A stretch of 10,178 nt of DNA, taken from assembly GCA_023300255.1 (NCBI GenBank), contig JALZWC010000310.1, positions 1-10,178 on the forward strand, in the 5' to 3' direction. Source of the stretch: Saprospiraceae bacterium. GTDB lineage: Bacteria > Bacteroidota > Bacteroidia > Chitinophagales > Saprospiraceae. Position 1 is the stretch's first letter; every line of letters starts with the position of its first letter. The position numbers were made by a program, and so were the translations under genes. The notes under the pieces were generated by a model. That model had not been told where the DNA came from. It made no database searches and worked only from the letters and a program-made list of their open reading frames with translations. Positions 1-7,648 of the stretch are shown here, piece after piece.

Positions 1-46
1 ATAGAAAATATATCAAACTTAATTTAGATACATATAGCTCTAATGG

Positions 47-979
47 TCACACCCTAACTGCGCCTTCCTTATTAATTGTAGAAACAAATAATTCATTTTC
101 AATGCCATTATCAAAGAAGGCTTTATGCATTGCTTGTCCAACATTATCGGCAATTGACTGATTGATACTCAGCGCAAAAACAGATGGCCCTGCTCCTGAG
201 ATACTGCAACCCAAAGCGCCTGCATTTAAAGCAGCTTCTTTTACTTTATGAAAATGTGGAATTAATTGTGCGCGCTGTGGTTCGATGATTACATCGTTTA
301 GAGAACGACCAATTAATTCTAAATCAGAATTGTACATACCTACAATTAAGCCAGCAACATTTCCAGTTTGCTCGATGGTTTGGTTGAGCGTAACTTGGTC
401 ACTCAAAATAGCTCGAGCATCTGCTGTTCGAATTTTGATTTGTGGGTGGACTACACTTGCATATAGTCCTTCAGGAAATGGGATGCTATGAACATCTAAA
501 GTTGGATTATCTCGAATTAGAATTAGTCCTCCAAAAAGGGATGGAGCTACGTTGTCCGCATGGTAGGCACCATCTGCAACTTGCTCTCCAAGAACGGCAA
601 AATGTAATAATTCCTTTTTTGAAAGCGGTTTTCCTAACAATTCGTTTACGATCATCGCTCCTGCCACTGCACTTGCAGAACTAGATCCCAATCCACTACT
701 AAAAGGCATTTTTTTATGGACCTCTATTTCTATACCTATACCTGTTTCTCCTAGATGTTCTAATACACGCATCGCAGCAAAGCTTGCTGTATTTTTTTCT
801 ATCTCATATGGAAGCTTTCCATTTGCCCCTGTGATCTTTGTAATTCTTAATCCGGGCTTATCCGATAGGTATCCAATAATTTCATCTCCTGGTTGGTCAA
901 TGGCAAATCCAAGAATGTCATATCCACATGCGACATTGGCTACTGTAGCAGGAGCAAATACTTTTATTCCTTCTTTCAT
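47..979 (-). CDS. thrB: Homoserine kinase
   Basis: This enzyme phosphorylates L-homoserine with ATP to O-phosphohomoserine, the step before threonine synthase, in the cytoplasm. The 310-residue length is normal for the family. It is a GHMP kinase: the N-terminal strand carries FAPATVANVACGYDILG (residues 8-24), the glycine/serine-rich phosphate-binding motif PFSSGLGSSSASAVAG lies at 92-107, and the C-terminal GHMP motif GCSISGAGPSVFALS at 257-271. The start codon lies 34 bases after the thrA stop on the same strand, so the two genes are almost certainly cotranscribed. In many Bacteroidota thrC comes next; it would lie beyond position 1, and the 46 bases left of the stop show no gene start. 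No frameshift or missing motif is seen. Confidence 0.96.
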   Translation of the reverse strand: MKEGIKVFAPATVANVACGYDILGFAIDQPGDEIIGYLSDKPGLRITKITGANGKLPYEIEKNTASFAAMRVLEHLGETGIGIEIEVHKKMPFSSGLGSSSASAVAGAMIVNELLGKPLSKKELLHFAVLGEQVADGAYHADNVAPSLFGGLILIRDNPTLDVHSIPFPEGLYASVVHPQIKIRTADARAILSDQVTLNQTIEQTGNVAGLIVGMYNSDLELIGRSLNDVIIEPQRAQLIPHFHKVKEAALNAGALGCSISGAGPSVFALSINQSIADNVGQAMHKAFFDNGIENELFVSTINKEGAVRV

Positions 980-1013
980 ATTTCTATTTTAACAATAAAT
1001 ACACGTTTTGTAT

Positions 1014-3470
1014 CTATTTCAATAAATTTCCAATTTTTATAACTTCTGCAAAGACACCTGCAGCAGTTACCTCGGCTCCTGCGCCTGGTCCACGGACAAC
1101 TAATGGTCGCTCCTTGTAGCGCTCTGTCGTAAAGACAATCATATTATCACTACCGCTTAGAGAATAAAATGGATGTGATTCATCTACTCCTTCTAAGGCA
1201 ATACTTGCTTTGCCTTTGTGCAGCTTTGCAATCATTCGTAAGACCTGTCCTTTCTTTGCAGCCTTTGCTCGCATTGCTTCAAAGTAGTCATCTGCTTTTT
1301 CCAGTTCTTTCATTAACTGGTCTACAGTCTTTGCATTCGTACAAGCTTTCGGCAGGATATTTTGAATAGCTACATCACCAGGTTCTAAAGCCAATCCTGT
1401 CTCTCTAGCTAAAATGACAATCTTCCTTCTTACATCTAACCCACTTAAATCTTCTCTAGGATCTGGTTCTGTGTAACCTCGTTCTCTAGCTTCTTTTACT
1501 ATATCACTAAATTTAGTTCCTTCTACAAAAGAATTGAAAATGAAAGAAAGAGATCCAGATAAAATGCCTTCTATTTTTGTAATTCTATCTCCACTATTTG
1601 TCAAATCATTTAATGTGGAGATAACTGGTAAGCCTGCTCCAACATTCGTTTCATACATGAAATGAACGCCTCTTTTTTCAGCCGTATTTTTTAATTTTTG
1701 ATATTGAATATAAGAAGAAGAAGTGGCTACTTTATTAGGAGTAGAAATAGAAATGCTACTGTCCAGAATTTCGTGATAATAGGTTGCTATCTTTTTATTC
1801 GCTGTATTGTCTATGAAAATAGTATTAGACAAATTCATAGCTTTCATCTGTTCGATGAATCCCGCAAAGGACGTTTTTTCCTTAGCAGCAGTCAATTGTT
1901 TTTTCCAACTATTAAGATTAATACCTTGCTCATTGAATAGCATATGCTTACTATTGGATAGGCCGACTATTTTTATTTCAAGTCCCCCTCTTTCTTTCAG
2001 CAACTTTGCTTGATTTTTAATTTGCTTGATTAAAGTACCGCCGATTAAGCCAACGCCTACCATAAACAAATGAAGCGTCTTTGTTTCTGATAAGAAAAAA
2101 GATTCATGTAAAGCATTTAATGCTTTGCTTTCATTCGCCTTATTAATAACAACAGAAATATTTAATTCGGAAGAGCCCTGTGCGATGGCCACTGCATTTA
2201 TTCCATTCTTGCCTAATGCCCTAAACATTCTTCCTGCTATACCTGGCTGTAACCGCATATTCTCTCCTATGATTGCCATTACCGCTAAATCATTTTCTAT
2301 TTTTACAAAATCTACCAAATTAGATTGGAGTTCATTTTTAAACTCTTTCTCTACGGTCTTTTTTGCTTTCTTAGAAGATTTTGGCTCAATAGCAAAACTA
2401 ATTGCGTTTTCAGAAGATCCTTGAGTTATCAATATGATATTAATGCCAGCTTGAGCTAAAGAATTAAACAATCTACCAGCGATGCCCGGCACTCCGAATA
2501 GACCACTACCAGAAAGAGTCAACAATGCTACATCACTAATAGACGAAATACCTTTAACTGCTGTACCATTATTATCCGATTGATGAGAAATGAAGGTACC
2601 TTCAAACGATGGATTAAAAGTATTCTTAATATATATAGGAATATTTTTCGTATAAGCTGGTTGGATGGTTGGCGGATAAATGACCTTCGCTCCAAAGTGA
2701 GACATTTCCATTGCTTCTCCATAAGTCATGGTAGGAATGGTAAATGCACTTTTCACCTTTCGTGGATCAGCAGTTAACACGCCATCTACATCCGTCCAGA
2801 TCTCAATAGCTTCTGCTTCTAGTCCTGCACCTAATAATGCGGCAGTATAGTCGGAACCACCTCTCCCTAATGTGGTCGTCAGACCTCCTTTATCTGAACC
2901 GATAAAACCAGTGACGATTTGAACCTTTGAAGCAGTATTATAATGAGCTTTTACCAATTCATAGGTTGTCTTTAAATCTACCTGTGCAGTGCCAAAGTTT
3001 TTATCTGTTTTGATAATAGTTCTAGCATCTAAGAATTCAGCAGCAATTCTAGCCTCACTCAGTGCATGAGCGATAATGTAGGCAGAACTTCGTTCTCCAA
3101 AACTCAAGACATAATCCATTGTTCTAGGAGAAGCTTCTCTTACTAAGAAAATACCATTTAATAAATCTTTGAGTGTCTGGTGCGTTTCTTTCATTTCCGC
3201 TATAGCTTTTTTCTCTCTAGCACCGCTCAACAATTTCTTAATAGCAGCTGTATGTCTTTTTTGAAATGCATTATAGGTCTTCACATAAGAAGCATCTGCA
3301 TTAGCTGCTTTGGTCGCCATCTCAATTAGAGAATCTGTAACGCCACTGAAAGCGGAAAATACTACGGTGAATTTTTCGCCTCGCTTGCGGTATTCTTTTA
3401 AAATATCAATAATACCTTTGATTCTGTCTGGAGTACCGACGGATGATCCGCCAAATTTTAATACCTTCAT
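1014..3470 (-). CDS. thrA: Bifunctional aspartokinase / homoserine dehydrogenase
   Basis: This fused protein catalyses the first step (aspartate to aspartyl phosphate) and third step (aspartate semialdehyde to homoserine) of the threonine/methionine branch. The 818 residues match the usual ThrA size. The aspartokinase domain (about 1-290) starts with VLKFGGSSVG (3-12) and has the substrate/ATP region TLGRGGSDYTAALLGAG (200-216) and WTDVDGV (225-231). Two ACT-type regulatory segments follow (about 310-460), with related motifs GVPGIAGRLFNSLAQAGINI and LQPGIAGRMFRALGKNGINA. The homoserine dehydrogenase part begins with the nucleotide-binding GVGLIGG (472-478) and includes YETNVGAGLPVI (606-617), EGILSGSLSFIFN (634-646) and GYTEPDPREDLSGLDVRRK (665-683). 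Threonine feedback through the ACT domains is expected from the family. It is the first gene of the thrA-thrB unit. No leader peptide or attenuator hairpin is seen upstream, and a MITE-like element lies about 90 bases before the start codon. Confidence 0.97.
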   Translation of the reverse strand: MKVLKFGGSSVGTPDRIKGIIDILKEYRKRGEKFTVVFSAFSGVTDSLIEMATKAANADASYVKTYNAFQKRHTAAIKKLLSGAREKKAIAEMKETHQTLKDLLNGIFLVREASPRTMDYVLSFGERSSAYIIAHALSEARIAAEFLDARTIIKTDKNFGTAQVDLKTTYELVKAHYNTASKVQIVTGFIGSDKGGLTTTLGRGGSDYTAALLGAGLEAEAIEIWTDVDGVLTADPRKVKSAFTIPTMTYGEAMEMSHFGAKVIYPPTIQPAYTKNIPIYIKNTFNPSFEGTFISHQSDNNGTAVKGISSISDVALLTLSGSGLFGVPGIAGRLFNSLAQAGINIILITQGSSENAISFAIEPKSSKKAKKTVEKEFKNELQSNLVDFVKIENDLAVMAIIGENMRLQPGIAGRMFRALGKNGINAVAIAQGSSELNISVVINKANESKALNALHESFFLSETKTLHLFMVGVGLIGGTLIKQIKNQAKLLKERGGLEIKIVGLSNSKHMLFNEQGINLNSWKKQLTAAKEKTSFAGFIEQMKAMNLSNTIFIDNTANKKIATYYHEILDSSISISTPNKVATSSSYIQYQKLKNTAEKRGVHFMYETNVGAGLPVISTLNDLTNSGDRITKIEGILSGSLSFIFNSFVEGTKFSDIVKEARERGYTEPDPREDLSGLDVRRKIVILARETGLALEPGDVAIQNILPKACTNAKTVDQLMKELEKADDYFEAMRAKAAKKGQVLRMIAKLHKGKASIALEGVDESHPFYSLSGSDNMIVFTTERYKERPLVVRGPGAGAEVTAAGVFAEVIKIGNLLK

Positions 3471-3553
3471 TGTAGAGGAAGCTGTTGTGTAACGAAACTT
3501 GATAACGACGAGAAAACAAGACCTTCCAAATGGCTAGGCTATTGTTTTGCCGT

Positions 3554-3562
3554 TACTTAGTA
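3554..3562. repeat. Direct repeat TACTTAGTA, left copy
   Basis: This 9-bp sequence is identical to 3739-3747 and directly abuts the left end of the MITE-like element. It is read as a target-site duplication. Confidence 0.6.
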
Positions 3563-3738
3563 CACTGTAAAATAAATTTCTTTGCATTTTGTCGGCGCCT
3601 TTTGAGGCAACTCTTCGTTGCTCATCACTCAAGTAACTAAGGCTATTATCGTTCTTTGCGTCTATCTGGCTAGCTAGACAGGCCTTGATTTGCCTCAAAA
3701 TTCGCTCGACAAAAAACTAAAGAACTTATTTTACACTG
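3563..3738. mobile_element. MITE-like element, 176 bp, non-coding
   Basis: The two ends are inverted copies. The left end reads CACTGTAAAATAA (3563-3575) and the right end, on the other strand, CAGTGTAAAATAA. The similarity continues imperfectly inward for over 50 bases per side, through TTTTGTCG and TTTTGAGGCAA, which occur in both arms in mirror orientation. The 9-bp direct repeat TACTTAGTA flanks it at 3554-3562 and 3739-3747, as expected of a target-site duplication. The interior has no coding frame of note but includes a small hairpin around GTCTA/TAGAC near 3660-3679. This fits a miniature inverted-repeat element moved by a transposase encoded elsewhere. The family is not recognised. 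TACTTAGTA is itself nearly palindromic, so it could instead be part of the inverted repeat. It sits between the divergent thrA and phospholipase-like genes. Confidence 0.7.
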
Positions 3739-3747
3739 TACTTAGTA
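3739..3747. repeat. Direct repeat TACTTAGTA, right copy
   Basis: This is the right partner of 3554-3562 and directly abuts the right end of the MITE-like element. Confidence 0.6.
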
Positions 3748-3751
3748 TCGC

Positions 3752-3759
3752 TACTTTTG
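3752..3759 (+). promoter_or_regulatory. Possible -7 promoter element
   Basis: TACTTTTG fits the Bacteroidota -7 consensus TAnnTTTG and lies on the coding strand of the phospholipase-like gene, about 210 bases before its ATG. No TTG is found at the proper upstream distance; that position falls inside the right end of the MITE-like element. The assignment is weak. Confidence 0.25.
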
Positions 3760-3970
3760 TAAGGGCCAAAGAAATTACAACTATTTTGATATGCCTTAAA
3801 GTTCCACGTCGTATTCTTTTTTCTTACTTAAGATGAAAAATATTCTTGTTTTACGTAATTACAGTAGAATGTTTGAATCTGAACTTAGAGTATGTCTAAA
3901 ATTTTAAACATGTTCTTAAAGAGATCAAATATTCTGCGAATTTATTGTTTTTTTCTAAACCGCTAGAACT

Positions 3971-5236
3971 ATGAACCTACTCAAAAAAAGAACCATTTTT
4001 TGGATCTTTGCTTTGGCTTTAATCTTTTCTGCCTTTTCACCAGTAATAGACTGGGGATTCTTTGCACATCGTCGAATTAATAGACTAGCCGTTTTTACGC
4101 TCCCTATAGATTTAATTCCTTTTTATAAAAAACATATTGATTATTTAACGGATAATGCGGTAGGACCTGATAAACGGCGGTATGCAGTAGCAACGGAAGG
4201 GATTCGACATTACATAGATTTGGATGTATGGGGAACATTTCCCTTTAAAATGCTTCCGAGGAGTAGGGTAGAAGCAAGCCGTTCTTATACAGAAATATTG
4301 GTACTCAACGAACAAAAAGATAGTATCAAATTATTTGGGCAACAAATGGAGTTGAGAAGAGACGGTAGTCTAATTTTAAAAGGCAATAATTTTCAACAAT
4401 TCTTCGGACGAGATAGTCTTTTTATAGATCAAGAAGATTACGATCGCTTTTTTTATGAAAAAATATATAATCCACTATATGAAAAAGAGTGGCCAATAGA
4501 TTGTGCAATACTTAAAAATTATTTTGATAGATATGATTTTGTATTGCCTTGTGATAAAGCAATTGCTGTAGATACATTCGTGGAACATGGTGTACTACCT
4601 TATAATTTAGTTCGATTACAAGGTAATCTAACCCGAGCGATGGAAGCAATGGATAGTGATCTTATATTACGTTTGTCTGCGGATATGGGGCATTACATAG
4701 GAGATGCACACGTTCCACTCCATACGACGAGCAACTATAATGGGTATCAGACTGACCAGATAGGTATTCATGCTTTTTGGGAAACTCGTTTACCTGAACT
4801 GTTTGCCGACGAGCAGTTTGATTATTTTGTTGGACAAGCTAGCTATATTGAAGATCCAGTATCTTATTACTGGGAGATAGTTTTGAATAGCCATTCTTTG
4901 GTCGCAGATGTTTTAAAGATAGAAAAGGAACTAAGCCGTAATTATCCAAAAGATCAACAAGATTGTTTTGTAGCTAGAGGAACTGGAGCTATGCAAAATA
5001 TTCCTTGTGAAGCTTATGCCGAAAAATACCACCTACTATTGGATGGACAGGTGGAACAACAAATGCGAGCTGCTATAAAGGCGGTAGGAGATGCATGGTA
5101 TACTGCTTGGATTAATGCTGGGCAACCAGATTTATCTAGAGCGCATAGAGAAAAAGCTACTACTGAGGATGAAAAAGAAGAAGAAATGTTGGAAAAGACT
5201 TTTTTTCTTGGAAAGATCTTAGGGCGAAAACATTAG
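3971..5236 (+). CDS. Exported zinc-dependent phospholipase C / S1-P1 nuclease-like protein
   Basis: The protein (421 aa) belongs to the trinuclear-zinc superfamily of bacterial phospholipase C and S1/P1 nucleases, which hydrolyse phosphate esters outside the cytoplasm. An N-terminal hydrophobic segment (about 8-25) indicates Sec export. Candidate zinc ligands fall in family order: W28 and H33 (WGFFAH, spacing as in S1/P1), D67 (VGPD), H80 (RHYID), the run H241-x3-D245-x5-H251 (GHYIGDAHVPLH), then H267 and E271 (HAFWE). The C-terminal DAWYTAWINAGQPDL (374-388) is also typical. Residues about 100-205 look like an insertion, and the last 25 are highly charged. The final ligand is Glu, as in phospholipase C, rather than Asp as in S1/P1, so the substrate cannot be decided. 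In related enzymes the Trp is the mature N-terminus; here VID before W28 is a poor signal-peptidase site. The gene appears monocistronic; no ribosome binding site is seen. Confidence 0.85.
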   Translation: MNLLKKRTIFWIFALALIFSAFSPVIDWGFFAHRRINRLAVFTLPIDLIPFYKKHIDYLTDNAVGPDKRRYAVATEGIRHYIDLDVWGTFPFKMLPRSRVEASRSYTEILVLNEQKDSIKLFGQQMELRRDGSLILKGNNFQQFFGRDSLFIDQEDYDRFFYEKIYNPLYEKEWPIDCAILKNYFDRYDFVLPCDKAIAVDTFVEHGVLPYNLVRLQGNLTRAMEAMDSDLILRLSADMGHYIGDAHVPLHTTSNYNGYQTDQIGIHAFWETRLPELFADEQFDYFVGQASYIEDPVSYYWEIVLNSHSLVADVLKIEKELSRNYPKDQQDCFVARGTGAMQNIPCEAYAEKYHLLLDGQVEQQMRAAIKAVGDAWYTAWINAGQPDLSRAHREKATTEDEKEEEMLEKTFFLGKILGRKH

Positions 5237-5321
5237 ATATATAAGATTATCGGAAAAAGAAATTTTCAGATAGTTGTTTATCAAATAGGAATAAATCTAT
5301 TGATAAGGTCAAAGTGAAAGA

Positions 5322-5341
5322 GCGGTAATGTTTATTACCGC
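5322..5341. terminator. Hairpin terminator, probably shared by convergent genes
   Basis: A perfect 8-bp stem, GCGGTAAT/ATTACCGC, with a GTTT loop lies between the stops of the phospholipase-like gene and the oppositely oriented OmpA-domain gene. T-rich sequence follows on both strands but neither has a long uninterrupted U run. It probably acts in both directions. Confidence 0.55.
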
Positions 5342-5394
5342 CCTTATTTGTGTATAGGATTATAAATGTTGTCTTTTATCAGTTGTATATTTTG

Positions 5395-5429
5395 AGAAAG
5401 TCCTAGTTCAAAACTTTCTATCTTTTTTT
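5395..5429 (+). terminator. Possible second hairpin terminator
   Basis: The arms AGAAAGT (5395-5401) and ACTTTCT (5413-5419) can form a 7-bp stem with an 11-base loop, followed by ATCTTTTTTT on the plus strand. It lies about 160 bases after the phospholipase-like stop and directly beside the stop of the opposing gene. The AT-rich stem makes it a weak candidate. Confidence 0.35.
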
Positions 5430-5434
5430 GTAAT

Positions 5435-6190
5435 CTACAGTACCATTGATAAGAATGCCTCTGAATTATTTAAAGGGGCTATTTTTAATAACTCAGGAAT
5501 AATAAACTCTTTTACAATGCCCGTAATTTCGTTACCCTCTTTATCAAGAATTTCAAATATTACCCTTCTGTTGAATTGTCTACCAACAGAACTATCATCT
5601 CCTAGTAAAGAATTTTTTGCAATTGGCGTTGTCTCTCCAAACTCTTTTATTAAAATTCTAAAATCTTCTATCCCTTTGGTTAGTAAATAGTTTTTTGCGG
5701 TATGTGCTCGATTCTCAGACAATTTAAAATTGTATTGTTCTGATCCTCTGCTATCTGTATGGCCATTCAATCGGACCATGTTTTCTGGATTAGCATGTAA
5801 ATAATATCCTAGCTTATCTAATTCTTGCGTTGACTTGTATCGCAGGTGGTATTTATTGAAATCAAAAAGTATGTTTTCAATCTGACCTGGAGCCGTGCAA
5901 GAATTTGCGCAAGCAGTGCGCTCTTCTGTAATGTTGATGACCTTTGCAAATTGAATACCTTTCGCTTTTGCTTCTTTTTGGATTGCCTCGGCCGTGGCAA
6001 TCTCTTCAAAGTCACCTATGTAATATCGATACAGATCATTGTTATCTACAAACAGATTTACGTTTTTCATTCCTTGAAAATGATGTAAACTAACTGCTGT
6101 TTCAAAGACAGATAACTCTACTCTATATTGGTCTGCTGATGCGAAAAAACTACATAATAATAGAAAAGAAATTAAAATAAATTGCTTCAT
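5435..6190 (-). CDS. Secreted SPOR-like / OmpA-domain protein
   Basis: The 251-residue protein is predicted to be exported and to bind peptidoglycan. MKQFILISFLLLCSFFASA (1-19) is a good signal peptide with cleavage before D20. Residues about 22-88 resemble a SPOR fold, best seen in YRYYIGDFEEIATAEAIQKE (54-73) followed by KGIQFAKVINI (77-87). A short cysteine-containing linker (ACANSC, 93-98) leads to an OmpA C-terminal domain (about 105-215) with ILFDFNKYHLR (107-117), NGHTDSRGSEQYNFKLSENR (142-161) and GRQFNRRVIFEI (203-214). D146 and R161 are at the positions expected for contacting diaminopimelate. No beta-barrel domain is present. The last 35 residues have no recognised domain. It appears to be transcribed alone; the partner gene, if any, is not visible. 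The OmpA call is firm, the SPOR call is from pattern only. Confidence 0.88.
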   Translation of the reverse strand: MKQFILISFLLLCSFFASADQYRVELSVFETAVSLHHFQGMKNVNLFVDNNDLYRYYIGDFEEIATAEAIQKEAKAKGIQFAKVINITEERTACANSCTAPGQIENILFDFNKYHLRYKSTQELDKLGYYLHANPENMVRLNGHTDSRGSEQYNFKLSENRAHTAKNYLLTKGIEDFRILIKEFGETTPIAKNSLLGDDSSVGRQFNRRVIFEILDKEGNEITGIVKEFIIPELLKIAPLNNSEAFLSMVL

Positions 6191-6299
6191 AAGAATGTCT
6201 TTATACAGAGTTATTTCCTAAATAAACTTTGGGTATTTATTTAAGAAACTACTCTAATCAGATAATAAAATTAACGAAGGATAATAAAAACAAACTTGT

Positions 6300-6540
6300 A
6301 TGATAGCGAAGTTATCCTACTCGATTCTATTTTATTATTTCTACCTTCAAAGCTTAGTTATAAGTGCACAACTAAAGCTAGTGTGTTCTGGTTAGAGAAT
6401 AACAGATGTTTTTTTTAGAAACTACTTTGTAGTAGTAGATCATCAAATGTAAAGTCTTTGGAGGAGTCTGAATTACAGAGCTTTACAATGACATTTGTGT
6501 GAGATATCCCGAATCAATGCTTAAATGTAGAATAGATTGA
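6300..6540 (+). pseudogene. Decayed gene for a secreted TonB C-terminal-like protein
   Basis: From an ATG at 6300 the frame reads MIAKLSYSILFYYFYL and continues to ISAQ, a convincing signal peptide, then meets a TAG at 6393-6395. The same frame continues with FVVVDHQM (6426-6449) and a TAA at 6450. Shifting one base, the next frame reads KVFGGV, a TGA at 6469, then ELYNDICVRYPESMLK and a TGA at 6538. The order VV(D/E)xxM, FxGG, ELYxxI, (V/I)RYPESxxK is the start of the TonB C-terminal domain as found in Bacteroidota proteins (typical wording VVExMPxFPGG...LYxFIxxNIRYPESA). At least three stops and one frameshift show that it is dead. The remaining half of the domain cannot be followed clearly. 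It fills most of the gap between the OmpA-domain gene and the hydrolase gene. Confidence 0.6.
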
Positions 6541-6588
6541 AGTAGGTGCAAACCCAAATTGATTATTCGGTAGGTTTTCTTCTATTGA

Positions 6589-6702
6589 GTGTCGAGAAGC
6601 ATTTACGGAATGGTTGGTAAGCTAAGATATGCGGTTTATCCAGAGAATGTAGAGGGAAGTATATACTATGCTTTTTATGCGGTGACTTCTGCTAAAAATT
6701 GA
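6589..6702 (+). pseudogene. Possible second TonB-like domain remnant
   Basis: In the same frame as the second part of the upstream pseudogene, 6589-6702 reads SIYGMVGKLRYAVYPENVEG then SIYYAFYAV before a stop. The order IYxxVxxxLRY, YPEN, VEGxIYYxF again resembles the start of a TonB C-terminal domain, which would make the lost gene a two-repeat protein with much of the intervening part deleted. The 3' end overlaps the last codons of the hydrolase gene on the other strand, so part of the match may be chance. Confidence 0.3.
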
Positions 6703-7439
6703 TCTAATAAGGTATTAAAGCTTTCTGGCTGCTCCATCATAGCAGCATGGCCACAGTTTTTTATAAAATGAAGCTTAGAATTTTCAATTAAATCGTTAAA
6801 TTTTTCTCCTACAAAAGGTGGAGTAATCGTATCATGATCTCCCCATAATAATAAGGTAGGAGCTGTTATTAAATGGAGTTTATCTCCTAGATTGTGGCGG
6901 ATTGCAGACTTTGCGGTAGTAACGATTCTAATTGCCTTGTTTCTGTCGTTTACGGTCTCAAATACTTCATCCACTAATTCTTTACTAGCTACTTCAGGAT
7001 CGTAAAATATTTCTTGTGTTTTATTCTGTATAAATTCATAGTTTCCTCTTTTAGGAAAAGTAGAACCTAAAGAATTTTCAAATAGACCAGAACTACCTGT
7101 TAATGTAATAGAGTTGATTTTTTCTGGCTGTGCCAAAGCATATAACAAAGAAATATGTCCGCCTAAGGAATTACCAAGTACATTCACTTTGTCAAAACCT
7201 TTAAAATTTACAAAATCTTGAACATGATCAACCAATCCACTTACGGTAGCTTCTCTAATAGGCAAATCAAATATAGGTAGCATTGGAACTACTACATTGT
7301 ATTTTTTAGAAAAATGGCTAATGATTCCTTCAAAATTACTCAATGCGCCAAATAGTCCATGCAATAGCAACAGAACATCGTCTCCTCCCTTAGTCTCTAG
7401 AAATTTATATTTTTCTATTTCCTGTAATTCGTAATTCAT
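6675..7439 (-). CDS. Alpha/beta hydrolase
   Basis: This is a 254-residue cytoplasmic alpha/beta-hydrolase-fold enzyme with no signal peptide. The oxyanion-hole HGLFG (27-31) follows strand 3, the nucleophile elbow GNSLGG gives Ser91, WGDHD (199-203) gives the acid Asp203 in the motif APTLLLWGDHDTITPP, and CGHAAMMEQP gives His231. These three make a complete catalytic triad in the usual order. The fold is shared by esterases, C-C bond hydrolases of the MhpC type and lactonases; PEKINSITLTGSSGLFE resembles the C-C hydrolase/esterase group but does not settle the substrate. A good promoter sits about 115 bases upstream. The gene is 279 bases from the lipoprotein gene before it, with a terminator between them, so it is probably transcribed alone. 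Its last codons overlap a decayed sequence on the opposite strand. Confidence 0.9.
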   Translation of the reverse strand: MNYELQEIEKYKFLETKGGDDVLLLLHGLFGALSNFEGIISHFSKKYNVVVPMLPIFDLPIREATVSGLVDHVQDFVNFKGFDKVNVLGNSLGGHISLLYALAQPEKINSITLTGSSGLFENSLGSTFPKRGNYEFIQNKTQEIFYDPEVASKELVDEVFETVNDRNKAIRIVTTAKSAIRHNLGDKLHLITAPTLLLWGDHDTITPPFVGEKFNDLIENSKLHFIKNCGHAAMMEQPESFNTLLDQFLAEVTA

Positions 7440-7553
7440 GAAAGTATTAGTGGTTGAGTAATTTTACTGTTCTGTTGTTAATAACTATTTACTTAGATGC
7501 ATTAACAGCTATATAAGTAACACTTATTACCTAAAGTAGGGCCTATATATTTA

Positions 7554-7583
7554 CAAACTTATCATTTTATTCTTTCACAACAA
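7554..7583 (-). promoter_or_regulatory. Bacteroidota-type promoter for the alpha/beta hydrolase gene
   Basis: On the minus strand a TTG (7583-7581) is followed after 19 bases by TAAGTTTG (7561-7554). This matches the Bacteroidota primary sigma factor consensus of TTG, 17-23 bases, TAnnTTTG. Transcription would begin near 7548 and leave a 5' leader of about 110 bases before the ATG at 7439. Confidence 0.65.
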
Positions 7584-7648
7584 AAGTTATACCTTTTATA
7601 AAAGGAAAACGTCTTAAAAGCCTACTTTGATATGCTTTAGATAATAGA

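Noticed and set aside
1..46. Start of a downstream thrC gene
   Set aside because: The gene is expected from operon conservation, but these 46 bases contain no start codon followed by a recognisable protein on the minus strand, so it cannot be annotated.
1698..2424. Plus-strand open frames of 68 to 99 codons opposite thrA
   Set aside because: They lie entirely antisense to well-conserved thrA domains and their translations resemble no protein family.
3471..3562. Threonine attenuator or leader peptide ahead of thrA
   Set aside because: No short frame rich in threonine or isoleucine codons and no terminator/antiterminator pair was found between the element and the thrA start.
3563..3738. CRISPR repeats or a riboswitch in the thrA upstream gap
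   Set aside because: The repeats are a single inverted pair, not a spaced direct array, and the structure is a long imperfect hairpin with flanking direct repeats, which fits a transposable element better than a known riboswitch.
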